Assembly (NCBI GenBank): GCA_964459305.1
Contig: CAYWNA010000328.1
Coordinates: forward strand, 1-12,992
Reading direction: 5' to 3'
DNA length: 12,992 nucleotides
DNA from: CAYWNA01 sp964459305
GTDB lineage: Bacteria; Planctomycetota; Planctomycetia; Pirellulales; Pirellulaceae
The position numbers were made by a program, and so were the translations under genes. The notes under the pieces were generated by a model. It had not been told where the DNA came from and ran no database searches. It worked only from the letters and a program-made list of their open reading frames with translations. Shown piece by piece: positions 1 to 7,369 of the stretch. The first letter of the stretch is position 1. Every line of letters starts with the position of its first letter.

Positions 1-205
1 ATTTGACAGCTACGTAGGTGACTTTCGCCTCGGCGAGTCTCATGGTCTTCTCCTCCCGTTCCGTTTCCACGGTCACTCGCATCGTTAGCGACGTGCGACC
101 GCCCCGGACGACCTCGGTGAAGAAGCTCACGACATCTCCAACCAGTGTACCAACGTGTCGGCCCTTAACCCGCTGCCCGGCGGAGGGAATTCTTGACCTT
201 CGCAC
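1..205 (-). pseudogene. C-terminal half of a YciA-type acyl-CoA thioesterase, N-terminus missing, runs off left edge
   Basis: The minus strand, read from about 205 towards 1, encodes a segment including GDVVSFFTEVVRGGRTSLTM, then a short charged stretch and EAKVTYVAVK. This is the usual pattern of the second half of hotdog-fold acyl-CoA hydrolases of the YciA type, which release free acids from acyl-CoAs. The frame closes upstream at a TAG (211-209), and the residues between that stop and the hotdog segment do not look like the family. The conserved N-terminal part, which carries the catalytic Asp on the long helix, is absent and was not found in another minus-strand frame between 213 and 330. 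A GTG at 205-203 could start it, but the product would lack the active site. The best reading is a 5'-truncated remnant; a divergent short thioesterase-like protein is less likely. The 3' end lies outside the window. Confidence 0.55.
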
Positions 206-332
206 ACGCTAACGGTTAGACTCAAGCCAGCAGTTGCAGGCCAAAGAAGGGTGAATAGCCGTGCCGTGAGCGATCGAACGAACAGAATTGTGGGCTCTGC
301 TGGCCCAGCTTCGCCAGTTGCAGGGAGAAAGC

Positions 333-2240
333 ATGTGCAAGACGTCTGACGAAATGTACCGCCGCTCGTTGGAAGACCCGGACGGCTTCTGGGCCGAGGC
401 CGCGTTGAGCGTCGACTGGTACAAGAAATGGGACAAAGTCCTCGACGACTCCAACCGACCCTTCTATCGCTGGTTTCACGGGGGCGAACTGAATACGTGT
501 TACAACGCCCTGGATCGTCATGTCGAGAACGGGCGAGCCGACCAGTTGGCGCTGATCTACGACAGCCCGGTCACCGGTACGCAGAGGAAGTTCACCTACC
601 GAGAATTGCTTGACAGAGTAGCTTTGTTCGCGGGCGCCCTGGCGAACCAAGGGGTCGGCAAAGGCGATCGGGTCGTCCTCTATATGCCGATGGTACCCGA
701 GGCTGCGATCTCCATGCTGGCCTGTGCACGCATTGGAGCCGTGCACTCGGTCGTGTTTGGCGGTTTTGCTGCGAACGAACTGGCCAGTCGCATCGACGAC
801 GCCAAGCCGAAATTGATCGTGTCGGCGTCGTGCGGTATCGAGCCCAACCGGGTCGTCGAGTACAAGACATTACTGGATAAGGCGATTGACTCCTCCACCC
901 ACAAGCCGGAGCGATGCATCATTCTGCAGCGTCCCCAGGCCGAAGCCAGCCTGGTCGCGGGGCGCGATATCGAATGGAGCGATTCCGAGGAAGGAGTCCA
1001 ACCGGCCGATTGCGTGCCGGTGGCCGCCACCGATCCACTCTATATCCTCTACACCTCCGGAACCACGGGCCAGCCAAAGGGCGTGGTGCGCGACAACGGG
1101 GGACACGCGGTGGCCATGATGTGGTCGATGCAAAACGTCTATGGCGTCCAGTCGGGCGACGTCTACTGGGCGGCCTCCGATGTCGGCTGGGTGGTGGGGC
1201 ATTCTTACATCGTCTATGGCCCTCTCTTGAACGGCAATACCACCATCCTCTTCGAAGGCAAACCGGTCGGAACGCCGGATCCCGGAGTGTTCTGGCGCGT
1301 TGTCTCTGAGCACGGAGTCGAGGTGCTGTTCACGGCGCCCACTGCTATCCGGGCGATCAAGCGAGAAGATCCCAATGGCGAGTTCGTGAGAAAATATGAC
1401 ATGTCCAGTTTCCGCACACTATTCCTGGCGGGCGAGCGATGTGATCCCGACACCCTTCATTGGGCCGAGAAGATGTTGCACGTTCCGGTCATCGATCACT
1501 GGTGGCAGACGGAAACCGGCTGGCCCATCGCGGCCAACTGCATGGGCATCGAGCATTTGCCGGTAAAGAGTGGATCGTCTGCGCGCGCGGTCTGCGGATA
1601 CGACGTGCAAGTACTGGACCTGCAGGGCAAGCAGATGCCGGACGGCGACATCGGTGCGGTGGTGATCAAACTTCCGCTGCCGCCGGGCACGTTGCCCACT
1701 CTGTGGAACGCGGATCAGCGATACAAGGACTCTTACCTGAGCCATTTCGAGGGCTACTACCTGACCGGCGATGCCGGCTATCGGGACGACGACGGGTACT
1801 TGTGGATCATGAGCCGCATCGACGACGTCATCAACGTTGCCGGCCACCGGCTGTCCACCGGCGCAATGGAAGAGATCCTGGCCTCGCACGTCGATGTCGC
1901 CGAGTGTGCCGTGTTTGGCGTCGAGGACGATTTGAAGGGCGAATTGCCCCTGGGCATGGTGGTCCTGAAGGCTGGCTCTGACCGCGACGACGGGGAATTA
2001 CGCCGTGAATTGGTGGCCCTGGTGCGCGACAAGATCGGACCGGTAGCAGCATTCAAACTCGTGACAATGGTAGAGCGTCTGCCGAAGACCCGGTCGGGCA
2101 AGATCCTCCGCGGCACCATGAAGAGCATTGCCGATGGCCGAGAGTGGAAGGTGCCGGCCACCATCGATGATCCCGAAATCCTTGACGAGATTTCCCAGTC
2201 CCTCGCGGGGCTCGGCTATCCAAACGCGGCAAAGCCGTAA
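333..2240 (+). CDS. prpE: Propionyl-CoA synthetase-like short-chain acyl-CoA synthetase (PrpE/ACSS3 type)
   Basis: This is an AMP-forming short-chain acyl-CoA synthetase that activates propionate (or acetate) with ATP and CoA in the cytoplasm. The ATG at 333 is preferred over the in-frame ATG at 288 because GGGAGAAAG sits just before it and the family begins near the EMYRRSLEDPDGFWAE segment; this gives 635 residues, normal for PrpE. Visible motifs, numbered from 333: the phosphate loop YTSGTTGQPKG near 240, WWQTETG near 390, the adenylate-binding LTGD near 477, the hinge region SRIDDVINVAGHRLS, and the C-terminal RSGK near 590, whose Lys is the adenylation-half catalytic and acetylation-regulated residue in the family. 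DHWWQTETGWPIAAN and a C-terminal PATIDDPEIL favour PrpE/ACSS3 over acetyl-CoA synthetase proper. The family call is firm; propionate rather than acetate as main substrate is inferred. It is divergent from the thioesterase remnant. Confidence 0.9.
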   Translation: MCKTSDEMYRRSLEDPDGFWAEAALSVDWYKKWDKVLDDSNRPFYRWFHGGELNTCYNALDRHVENGRADQLALIYDSPVTGTQRKFTYRELLDRVALFAGALANQGVGKGDRVVLYMPMVPEAAISMLACARIGAVHSVVFGGFAANELASRIDDAKPKLIVSASCGIEPNRVVEYKTLLDKAIDSSTHKPERCIILQRPQAEASLVAGRDIEWSDSEEGVQPADCVPVAATDPLYILYTSGTTGQPKGVVRDNGGHAVAMMWSMQNVYGVQSGDVYWAASDVGWVVGHSYIVYGPLLNGNTTILFEGKPVGTPDPGVFWRVVSEHGVEVLFTAPTAIRAIKREDPNGEFVRKYDMSSFRTLFLAGERCDPDTLHWAEKMLHVPVIDHWWQTETGWPIAANCMGIEHLPVKSGSSARAVCGYDVQVLDLQGKQMPDGDIGAVVIKLPLPPGTLPTLWNADQRYKDSYLSHFEGYYLTGDAGYRDDDGYLWIMSRIDDVINVAGHRLSTGAMEEILASHVDVAECAVFGVEDDLKGELPLGMVVLKAGSDRDDGELRRELVALVRDKIGPVAAFKLVTMVERLPKTRSGKILRGTMKSIADGREWKVPATIDDPEILDEISQSLAGLGYPNAAKP

Positions 2241-2247
2241 AACCGCG

Positions 2248-2264
2248 GAGGAAGCAACTTCCTC
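2248..2264 (+). terminator. Terminator-like hairpin after the acyl-CoA synthetase gene
   Basis: A perfect 7-base-pair stem, GAGGAAG paired with CTTCCTC around a CAA loop, starts 8 bases after the synthetase stop codon. The following bases (ATTCTCG) are only weakly T-rich, so it is an imperfect intrinsic terminator and might instead stabilise the 3' end of the mRNA. Confidence 0.4.
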
Positions 2265-2282
2265 ATTCTCGCCCGGAAGCGG

Positions 2283-2288
2283 TATACT
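2283..2288 (+). promoter_or_regulatory. Possible -10 promoter element for the methyltransferase/PQQ gene
   Basis: TATACT lies 90 bases before the ATG at 2378 and just after the hairpin at 2248-2264. It sits in the context CGGTATACTATCGC, similar to CGGTATATTCGC before the oxidoreductase gene. No convincing -35 box is seen at 16-18 bases upstream, so support is weak. Confidence 0.3.
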
Positions 2289-2377
2289 ATCGCGGTCTCA
2301 GCCGCCGGACGGCCCTACCTCTGTGCCACCGAAGGAGATATCCTCTGCATGGAACGACCGCAAAAGGACATTCAGTC

Positions 2378-5300
2378 ATGAAATGCGCGACTATTCGGCT
2401 GACGACTGTGATTATTGTCGTGTTGTTGGTGTGTGGGTTGGCAATGGCCGGCGTCGGGCAGGGATCGCCAGCGGTGGATGCACGGGACATCCTGGAGGCG
2501 ACCGGCGTCCGTGGCGGGCTGATCGTCCACGTTGGCTGCGGGGATGGCCGGCTCACAGCCACACTCCGCGCCGGTGAAAGCTACCTCGTCCATGGCCTCG
2601 ACCGTGATCCGGCGAAGGTCCGGCAGGCTCGTGCCCACATCCAATCCCTCGGCCTCTACGGAGATGTCTCGGTCGACCGATGGGCGGGCAAGCGGCTGCC
2701 GTACACCGACAACCTGGTGAATCTAATTGTGGTGTCAGGTGTCAGGTGTCCGGTTTCAGATGAAGAGATAAGGCGGGTATTGGCCCCCGGCGGCGTGGCT
2801 CTTACTCTCGACTCTCAACTCTCGACTCTCGACTCCTTTCGTAATCCCTGGCCGGATGATATCGACCAGTGGACGCACTTCCTGCACGGGCCAAGCAACA
2901 ATGCGGTGGCCGACGATGCGGTGGTCGGTCCGCCGCGGCGATTGCAGTGGGTCTGTCCGCCGCGGTGGTCGCGAAGTCACGAGCATCTGGCGAGTTTGAG
3001 CGCGGCGGTTTCGGCGGGCGGACGTTTGTTCTACATCCTGGACAAGGGCCCCGTGGCTTCTGTGGCCATGCCGCCACAATGGACCTTGGTTGCTCGCGAT
3101 GCCTTCAACGGCGTGCAACTCTGGCAGCGGCCCATCGAGTCGTGGGAGTGGCATCTGCGGGGGTTCCGTAGCGGTCCAACGGATTTGCCACGCCGGCTTG
3201 TCGCCGTCGGCAATCGCGTGTACGTCACGCTGGGCTACGGACAACCCGTCGTCGCCCTAGACGCGGCTACCGGAAAGACCCTCCGTCAATACGACCAGAC
3301 CGAAAATACCCAGGAGATAATCTGTTGCGATGGCGTGCTGTATTTGGTGGTCGGCGAGGAGTCGCCCGAGGCGCCGGCGGATCTGGCACGCCGCGCCGAA
3401 TGGACCAAGGACCATGGGCTGCCCATTTATCAGGAGGTACGGGCACGAACGCGGATAATGGCGGTGGAGGCCGATGACGGCCGGACCCTCTGGAATAAGA
3501 CCGCGGACGAAGCGGGGTTCCTGATGCCGACCACGCTGGCCATCGCCCAGGAGCGAGTTTTCTTCCAGAACCCCGATCACGTGGTCTGTCTCGATGCCAA
3601 AGACGGTCGTGAGATGTGGCGCGCCGAGCGCCCCATCAACCGCCGACGGCCGTCATGGACTACGCCAACGCTGGTGGTGTATGACGGAGTGGTGCTCTCG
3701 GCCGACCGCGCGGCAGCCAAGGCCCCAGGCGAAGACGTTGGACCGCAGGTGGAATGGACCGCGACCTATCATCACACTGTCACGGCAGAGTCCGGCGAAC
3801 TGCTCGCGTTCTCGGCCGACACCGGCCAACGCCTGTGGTCTGCTCCCTGTCGCGAGAGCTTCAACGCCCCAGTCGATGTGCTGGTGGCCGGCGGGCTGGT
3901 TTGGACAGGCAACCTCGTGAGAGCTGGTGATCCGGGCATTCTTCAGGGGCTCGACCCGCACACTGGGAAGGTCAGACGCACGCGGCCTCGCGATCAACAG
4001 TTCTACGAGCCGCAAATGGTCCACGCCCGCTGCTACCGCCACAAAGCGACGCAGCGCTATCTAATCACGGGCCGTAGCGGCGTGGAATTCGTCGATATCC
4101 ACAGCGGCGAAGCGATTCCCCAACACTGGGTCCGTGGCGAATGCCAGTATGGCATCCTTCCATGCAACGGTCTGCTGTACGCTCCACCGCACCCTTGTGC
4201 GTGCTTTATCCTGGCCAAGTTAAACTCGTTCCACGCACTGGCGCCGGAGAGAGTGTCCAGTGTCCAGAGTCCAGGGTCCAAAGTAGAGCAACGGCTGGAA
4301 AGAGGCCCGGCATACGGACAAATCGGCAATCGGCAATCGCAAACTACAGATTCTGTTGATTGGCCCACCTATCGGCACGACGCGGGGCGGAGCGGCACCA
4401 CAGCGGCGGCCCTCCCGTCCGATCTGGATCCCGCATGGGAAACGCAGTTGCAGGCTCCGCTCACGGCGCCGGCGGCGGCCGCCGGACGTGTCTTTGTGGC
4501 CTCGACCGACGCGTATTCACTGCACGCTCTGGACGCGCGGAGCGGTCGGCACTTGTGGCAATTCACGGCGGGCGGCCGCGTGGATTCGCCACCGACGATT
4601 TGGAATGGGCGAGTCCTGTTGGGCTCGGCCGATGGCTGGGTGTATTGCCTTCGTGCCGGCGATGGTGCCCTGGCCTGGCGCTACCGCGCGGCACCGGAGG
4701 ATCGCCTGATTGTTGCCGACGGGAAGCTCGAATCGGCCTGGCCGGTCCACGGGAGTGTTCTGGTGCTGCCCGGCCTCGATTCACAGCCGGGGGTGGTCTA
4801 TGCAAGCGCTGGGCGATCCAGCTATTTGGATGGCGGGATCGTACTGGTTCGTCTCGATACCCAGAGCGGTCGAGAACTCTCGCGCACGTTGATCGACAGC
4901 CGTGACCCCGACACCGAACACCAACCCCATCCTCTTCCCCAGCCAACTTCCGGAAAACGGTTCGGGCCTACCGCGGACGCCGATGAATCACGCCGACGAC
5001 CTGCCAACAGCATGCCCGGCGCGTTGAACGACATACTCTCCGCCCAAGACGACTCAGTCTTCATGCGTCACCTGCGGTTCAACCTGGAGGGGAGCCCACA
5101 AGACGAGACCGTACCGCATCTGCACAGCCCGGCAGGATTCCTGGACGACTCGTGGTGGCATCGCACCTACTGGGCTGTCGGTTCGACGATGTACAGCGGG
5201 TACGGAGGATGGCCCAATATGGCCCATCTTACCCCGAGTGGTCGGTTGCTGGTCGTCAACGGCACCAAAGTCTATGGATTCGGGCGCGACGGCTATCGCC

Positions 5301-5695
5301 GACACGGCGGCAGCCACGTCGGGTTCGAGGGGCAAGGAGGTGCCGATTATCGCCTGTTCGTCCAGGACATGTCGCTCGATCCCCGCCGGGGCCCCGCTGA
5401 GGAGGTCTTTCCCTGGCAACAGCGGATCGAGCTGCACGTTCGTGCCATGGTGCTGGCAGACAAGACTCTGTTTGTTGCCGGCCCAAAGGATCCGCTGTCC
5501 GCGAAAGACCCCACTGCCGTTTGGGAAGGGCACGCCGGAGGGCTGCTTTGGGCCGTCTCCGCCAGCACCGGCACGCGACTGGCAGAGTATCGGCTCGACG
5601 CCCCTCCGATTTTCGACGGCCTAATCGCCACGTCCGGCCGGCTGTTCATGTCCACCACGGACGGTCGTGTGGTGTCCATGGCATCAAGCAAGTAA
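2378..5695 (+). CDS. Secreted methyltransferase-fold / PQQ-like beta-propeller fusion protein
   Basis: This 1105-residue protein has a signal peptide (residues 1 to about 26, hydrophobic core VIIVVLLVCGLAMA). A class I SAM-methyltransferase-like domain follows at about 33-150, with glycine-rich motif I VHVGCGDG near residues 50-57, an acidic DRDP near 75, and RRVLAPGGV, a typical post-motif III. From about 155 there are repeated propeller blades, for example VVALDAATGKTL, VVCLDAKDGREMW and LLAFSADTGQRLW, then a conserved-looking YRHKATQRYLITGRSGVEF stretch. A second propeller starts at DWPTYRHDAGRSG (residue 661). PQQ-like propellers of this kind may bind ligands or proteins; no cytochrome c haem motif is seen, so dehydrogenase activity is not supported. 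The start follows AAAAGGA nine bases upstream. Four heptamer repeats lie inside the frame at the two domain junctions. The biological role is unknown; exported methylation is doubtful because SAM is cytoplasmic. Confidence 0.85.
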   Translation: MKCATIRLTTVIIVVLLVCGLAMAGVGQGSPAVDARDILEATGVRGGLIVHVGCGDGRLTATLRAGESYLVHGLDRDPAKVRQARAHIQSLGLYGDVSVDRWAGKRLPYTDNLVNLIVVSGVRCPVSDEEIRRVLAPGGVALTLDSQLSTLDSFRNPWPDDIDQWTHFLHGPSNNAVADDAVVGPPRRLQWVCPPRWSRSHEHLASLSAAVSAGGRLFYILDKGPVASVAMPPQWTLVARDAFNGVQLWQRPIESWEWHLRGFRSGPTDLPRRLVAVGNRVYVTLGYGQPVVALDAATGKTLRQYDQTENTQEIICCDGVLYLVVGEESPEAPADLARRAEWTKDHGLPIYQEVRARTRIMAVEADDGRTLWNKTADEAGFLMPTTLAIAQERVFFQNPDHVVCLDAKDGREMWRAERPINRRRPSWTTPTLVVYDGVVLSADRAAAKAPGEDVGPQVEWTATYHHTVTAESGELLAFSADTGQRLWSAPCRESFNAPVDVLVAGGLVWTGNLVRAGDPGILQGLDPHTGKVRRTRPRDQQFYEPQMVHARCYRHKATQRYLITGRSGVEFVDIHSGEAIPQHWVRGECQYGILPCNGLLYAPPHPCACFILAKLNSFHALAPERVSSVQSPGSKVEQRLERGPAYGQIGNRQSQTTDSVDWPTYRHDAGRSGTTAAALPSDLDPAWETQLQAPLTAPAAAAGRVFVASTDAYSLHALDARSGRHLWQFTAGGRVDSPPTIWNGRVLLGSADGWVYCLRAGDGALAWRYRAAPEDRLIVADGKLESAWPVHGSVLVLPGLDSQPGVVYASAGRSSYLDGGIVLVRLDTQSGRELSRTLIDSRDPDTEHQPHPLPQPTSGKRFGPTADADESRRRPANSMPGALNDILSAQDDSVFMRHLRFNLEGSPQDETVPHLHSPAGFLDDSWWHRTYWAVGSTMYSGYGGWPNMAHLTPSGRLLVVNGTKVYGFGRDGYRRHGGSHVGFEGQGGADYRLFVQDMSLDPRRGPAEEVFPWQQRIELHVRAMVLADKTLFVAGPKDPLSAKDPTAVWEGHAGGLLWAVSASTGTRLAEYRLDAPPIFDGLIATSGRLFMSTTDGRVVSMASSK
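2731..2758 (+). repeat. Heptamer tandem repeat, unit GGTGTCA
   Basis: Four consecutive 7-base units, the first two identical (GGTGTCA) and the next two each changed at one position (GGTGTCC, GGTTTCA). It lies within the coding frame late in the methyltransferase-like domain, roughly residues 118-127, where it encodes SGVRCPVS. Confidence 0.75.
2803..2837 (+). repeat. Heptamer tandem repeat, unit GACTCTC
   Basis: Five 7-base units: TACTCTC, GACTCTC, AACTCTC, GACTCTC, GACTCCT. It falls at the end of the methyltransferase-like domain, encoding a TLDSQLSTLDS segment (about residues 143-153) just before the propeller region, so the protein also shows a 7-residue period. Confidence 0.8.
4253..4280 (+). 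repeat. Heptamer tandem repeat, unit GTGTCCA
   Basis: Four 7-base units: GTGTCCA twice, GAGTCCA, GGGTCCA, followed by a decayed unit AAGTAGA. It lies in the linker between the two propeller regions (about residues 626-634), coding for VSSVQSPGS. Confidence 0.8.
4321..4341 (+). repeat. Heptamer tandem repeat, unit AATCGGC
   Basis: Three 7-base units, AATCGGC twice and AATCGCA, then a degenerate AACTACA. It is in the same inter-propeller linker as the GTGTCCA repeat, ending a few residues before the second propeller begins at residue 661. Confidence 0.7.
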
Positions 5696-5763
5696 ACTCA
5701 ATCGCAAAAATGACAAGGAGCAATCCGATACGGGATTCCGTCTATCATCCGTCACGCGTTCGG

Positions 5764-5769
5764 TATATT
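5764..5769 (+). promoter_or_regulatory. Possible -10 promoter element for the oxidoreductase gene
   Basis: TATATT matches the TATAAT consensus at five of six positions and lies 68 bases before the ATG at 5837. Its context CGGTATATTCGC resembles the one before the methyltransferase/PQQ gene. No good -35 box is visible. Confidence 0.3.
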
Positions 5770-5836
5770 CGCCCCGTCGTCTGCACGCGGCATGTGATGA
5801 GGAAACGCTAAACTCAATAGAGCGAAGGAAAAGATC

Positions 5837-7129
5837 ATGAACTCCAATCGCCGTCAATTTCTGTCCTCAGCCGCCGCGATCGGGCTGGCGGCTCCGCATG
5901 TGCTGACGCGAACCGCCACAGCCCAAGCGGGACCGGCATCCAAGAACGATCGTCCCGGCATTGGCGCCATCGGTATGCGTTATCAAGGAACGGTGATCAC
6001 GTTGAAGGCCCAAGCACACGGCGACGTCGTGGCGATCGCCGACGTGGACCGTCACGTTCGCGAACAAGCCAGGGCCGGCTTCGGCAGCACGCCCAGGATC
6101 TTTGAGGACTATCGGCAATTGCTCGAACGCAAGGATGTCGACGTCGTGATGATCGGCAGCCCCGACCATTGGCACGTCAAGATGGCCGTCGATGCCTGTC
6201 GTGCCGGTAAAGACGTGTACGTGGAGAAGCCCATCTCGCTGACTGTCGATGAAGGCAAGATTTTGCGTCGCGTCGCTCAAGAAACGGGTCGCGTGATCCA
6301 GGTTGGCTCCTGGCAAAGAAGCGATGCCCGGTACCGTCGCGCCGTGGAGATGGTCCACGCGGGGCGGATCGGCCGGCTGCAAAAGGTTACCTGCGCGACG
6401 GGGCCGAATCCGACAGGAGGGCCCTTTCCGGAACGTTCGGTTCCCGGCCATCTGAATTGGGATCTCTGGTTGGGCCCCGCTCCGATGGTGCCTTACGTGG
6501 AAGAACGCTGCCACTACACGTTCCGCTGGTGGTACGAGTATGCCGGCGGAAAGGTGACCGACTGGGGCGCCCATGAAATTGACATTGCCCAGTGGGCAAT
6601 CAACGAATATCCGGTCGAGATCGAAGCCAAAGGCGAGCTACCCAGCACGCCGAACGGCTACAACGTACCCGCCAAGTTCGAAAGCATCGTCCGCTATCCC
6701 AGCGGCGTGGAATTAGTCGTCGCCCACGAGGGCCGATCCGGTGTGTTGTTTGAGGGTGAAGGACGAATGTTTGTCAATCGGGGGACGCTCGCCGGTGTCC
6801 CCGTCGATAGGCTGAAGGATGATCCGCTTCCTCGTGAACAATTCCAACTCTACGACTTCGATAATCTCGATCGGCCGGAGCGAGTTGGCAAACTGGATTC
6901 GATCGTCAATCACATGGGCAACTTCTTCGACTGCATTCGAACAAGGAAAATGCCCATCTCCGACTACGAAAGCCAGCATCGCAGCGCCACCACTTGCCAC
7001 TTGATCAACCTCTCCCTCCGTTTGGGACGCCCGCTGAAGTGGGACGCCGATAAGGAAGAATTCACCGGCGATGCAGAAGCGAACACATGGCTCGCACGCA
7101 AGCAACGGAAGGGTTTCGAAATCGTGTGA
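5837..7129 (+). CDS. Tat-exported Gfo/Idh/MocA family oxidoreductase
   Basis: This 430-residue NAD(P)-dependent oxidoreductase belongs to the family that includes glucose-fructose oxidoreductase and inositol 2-dehydrogenase. A twin-arginine signal is clear: NRRQFLSS at residues 4-11, then a short hydrophobic stretch and an alanine-rich cleavage region near TATAQA. The Rossmann nucleotide-binding region GIGAIGMRYQG is at residues 41-51, followed by the acidic strand end IADVDRH near 67-73. The family motif EKP is at 130-132, with the usual catalytic Lys at 131. The C-terminal substrate domain includes VTDWGAHEID at 240-249, where His246 is the likely second catalytic residue. GAAGGA just before the ATG supports this start. 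The substrate cannot be assigned from sequence; in planctomycetes such exported members are numerous and often lie near sugar-degrading genes. It lies 141 bases after the methyltransferase/PQQ gene and could share its transcript. Confidence 0.88.
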   Translation: MNSNRRQFLSSAAAIGLAAPHVLTRTATAQAGPASKNDRPGIGAIGMRYQGTVITLKAQAHGDVVAIADVDRHVREQARAGFGSTPRIFEDYRQLLERKDVDVVMIGSPDHWHVKMAVDACRAGKDVYVEKPISLTVDEGKILRRVAQETGRVIQVGSWQRSDARYRRAVEMVHAGRIGRLQKVTCATGPNPTGGPFPERSVPGHLNWDLWLGPAPMVPYVEERCHYTFRWWYEYAGGKVTDWGAHEIDIAQWAINEYPVEIEAKGELPSTPNGYNVPAKFESIVRYPSGVELVVAHEGRSGVLFEGEGRMFVNRGTLAGVPVDRLKDDPLPREQFQLYDFDNLDRPERVGKLDSIVNHMGNFFDCIRTRKMPISDYESQHRSATTCHLINLSLRLGRPLKWDADKEEFTGDAEANTWLARKQRKGFEIV

Positions 7130-7369
7130 CGCTGCGACAACCCTCACGAGAAACGTCAAAGCCCATCGCGGGCGGGCGCACTTACTCGCACCCTCGAATG
7201 CGTCCACCGTGACGGCAAGATTAACCTGCTCCGGATGATGCCCGAATCGCGACGCGAGGACGTCGAATCGTTGGCAGACTCGGCATTGGGCACGAGCAGC
7301 TAAGACGAGATGGACGATGGATAGGTTCGGCCTGGACTGACGATGCAAATTCCAACTGGGAGACACTAA

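Noticed and set aside
18..212. Plus-strand 64-codon open frame at the left edge
   Set aside because: Its Ser/Thr/Arg-rich translation is the antisense of the thioesterase-like segment, which reads as a recognisable family on the minus strand.
222..746. Long minus-strand open frame opposite the synthetase start
   Set aside because: It has no family-like sequence and mirrors the strongly supported plus-strand synthetase; high GC keeps such frames open.
2731..4341. Reading the 7-base repeats as a CRISPR array
   Set aside because: Units are contiguous without spacers, only 3-5 copies, and lie inside a coding frame.
7130..7303. In-frame extension of 57 open codons after the oxidoreductase TGA stop, suggesting readthrough or a gene remnant
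   Set aside because: The oxidoreductase already ends at a normal length and C-terminus, the extension matches no family I know, and a 57-codon open stretch is common at this GC content.
6713..7366. 217-codon minus-strand open frame opposite the end of the oxidoreductase
   Set aside because: It largely overlaps a well-supported coding region and shows no recognisable domain or ribosome-binding site.
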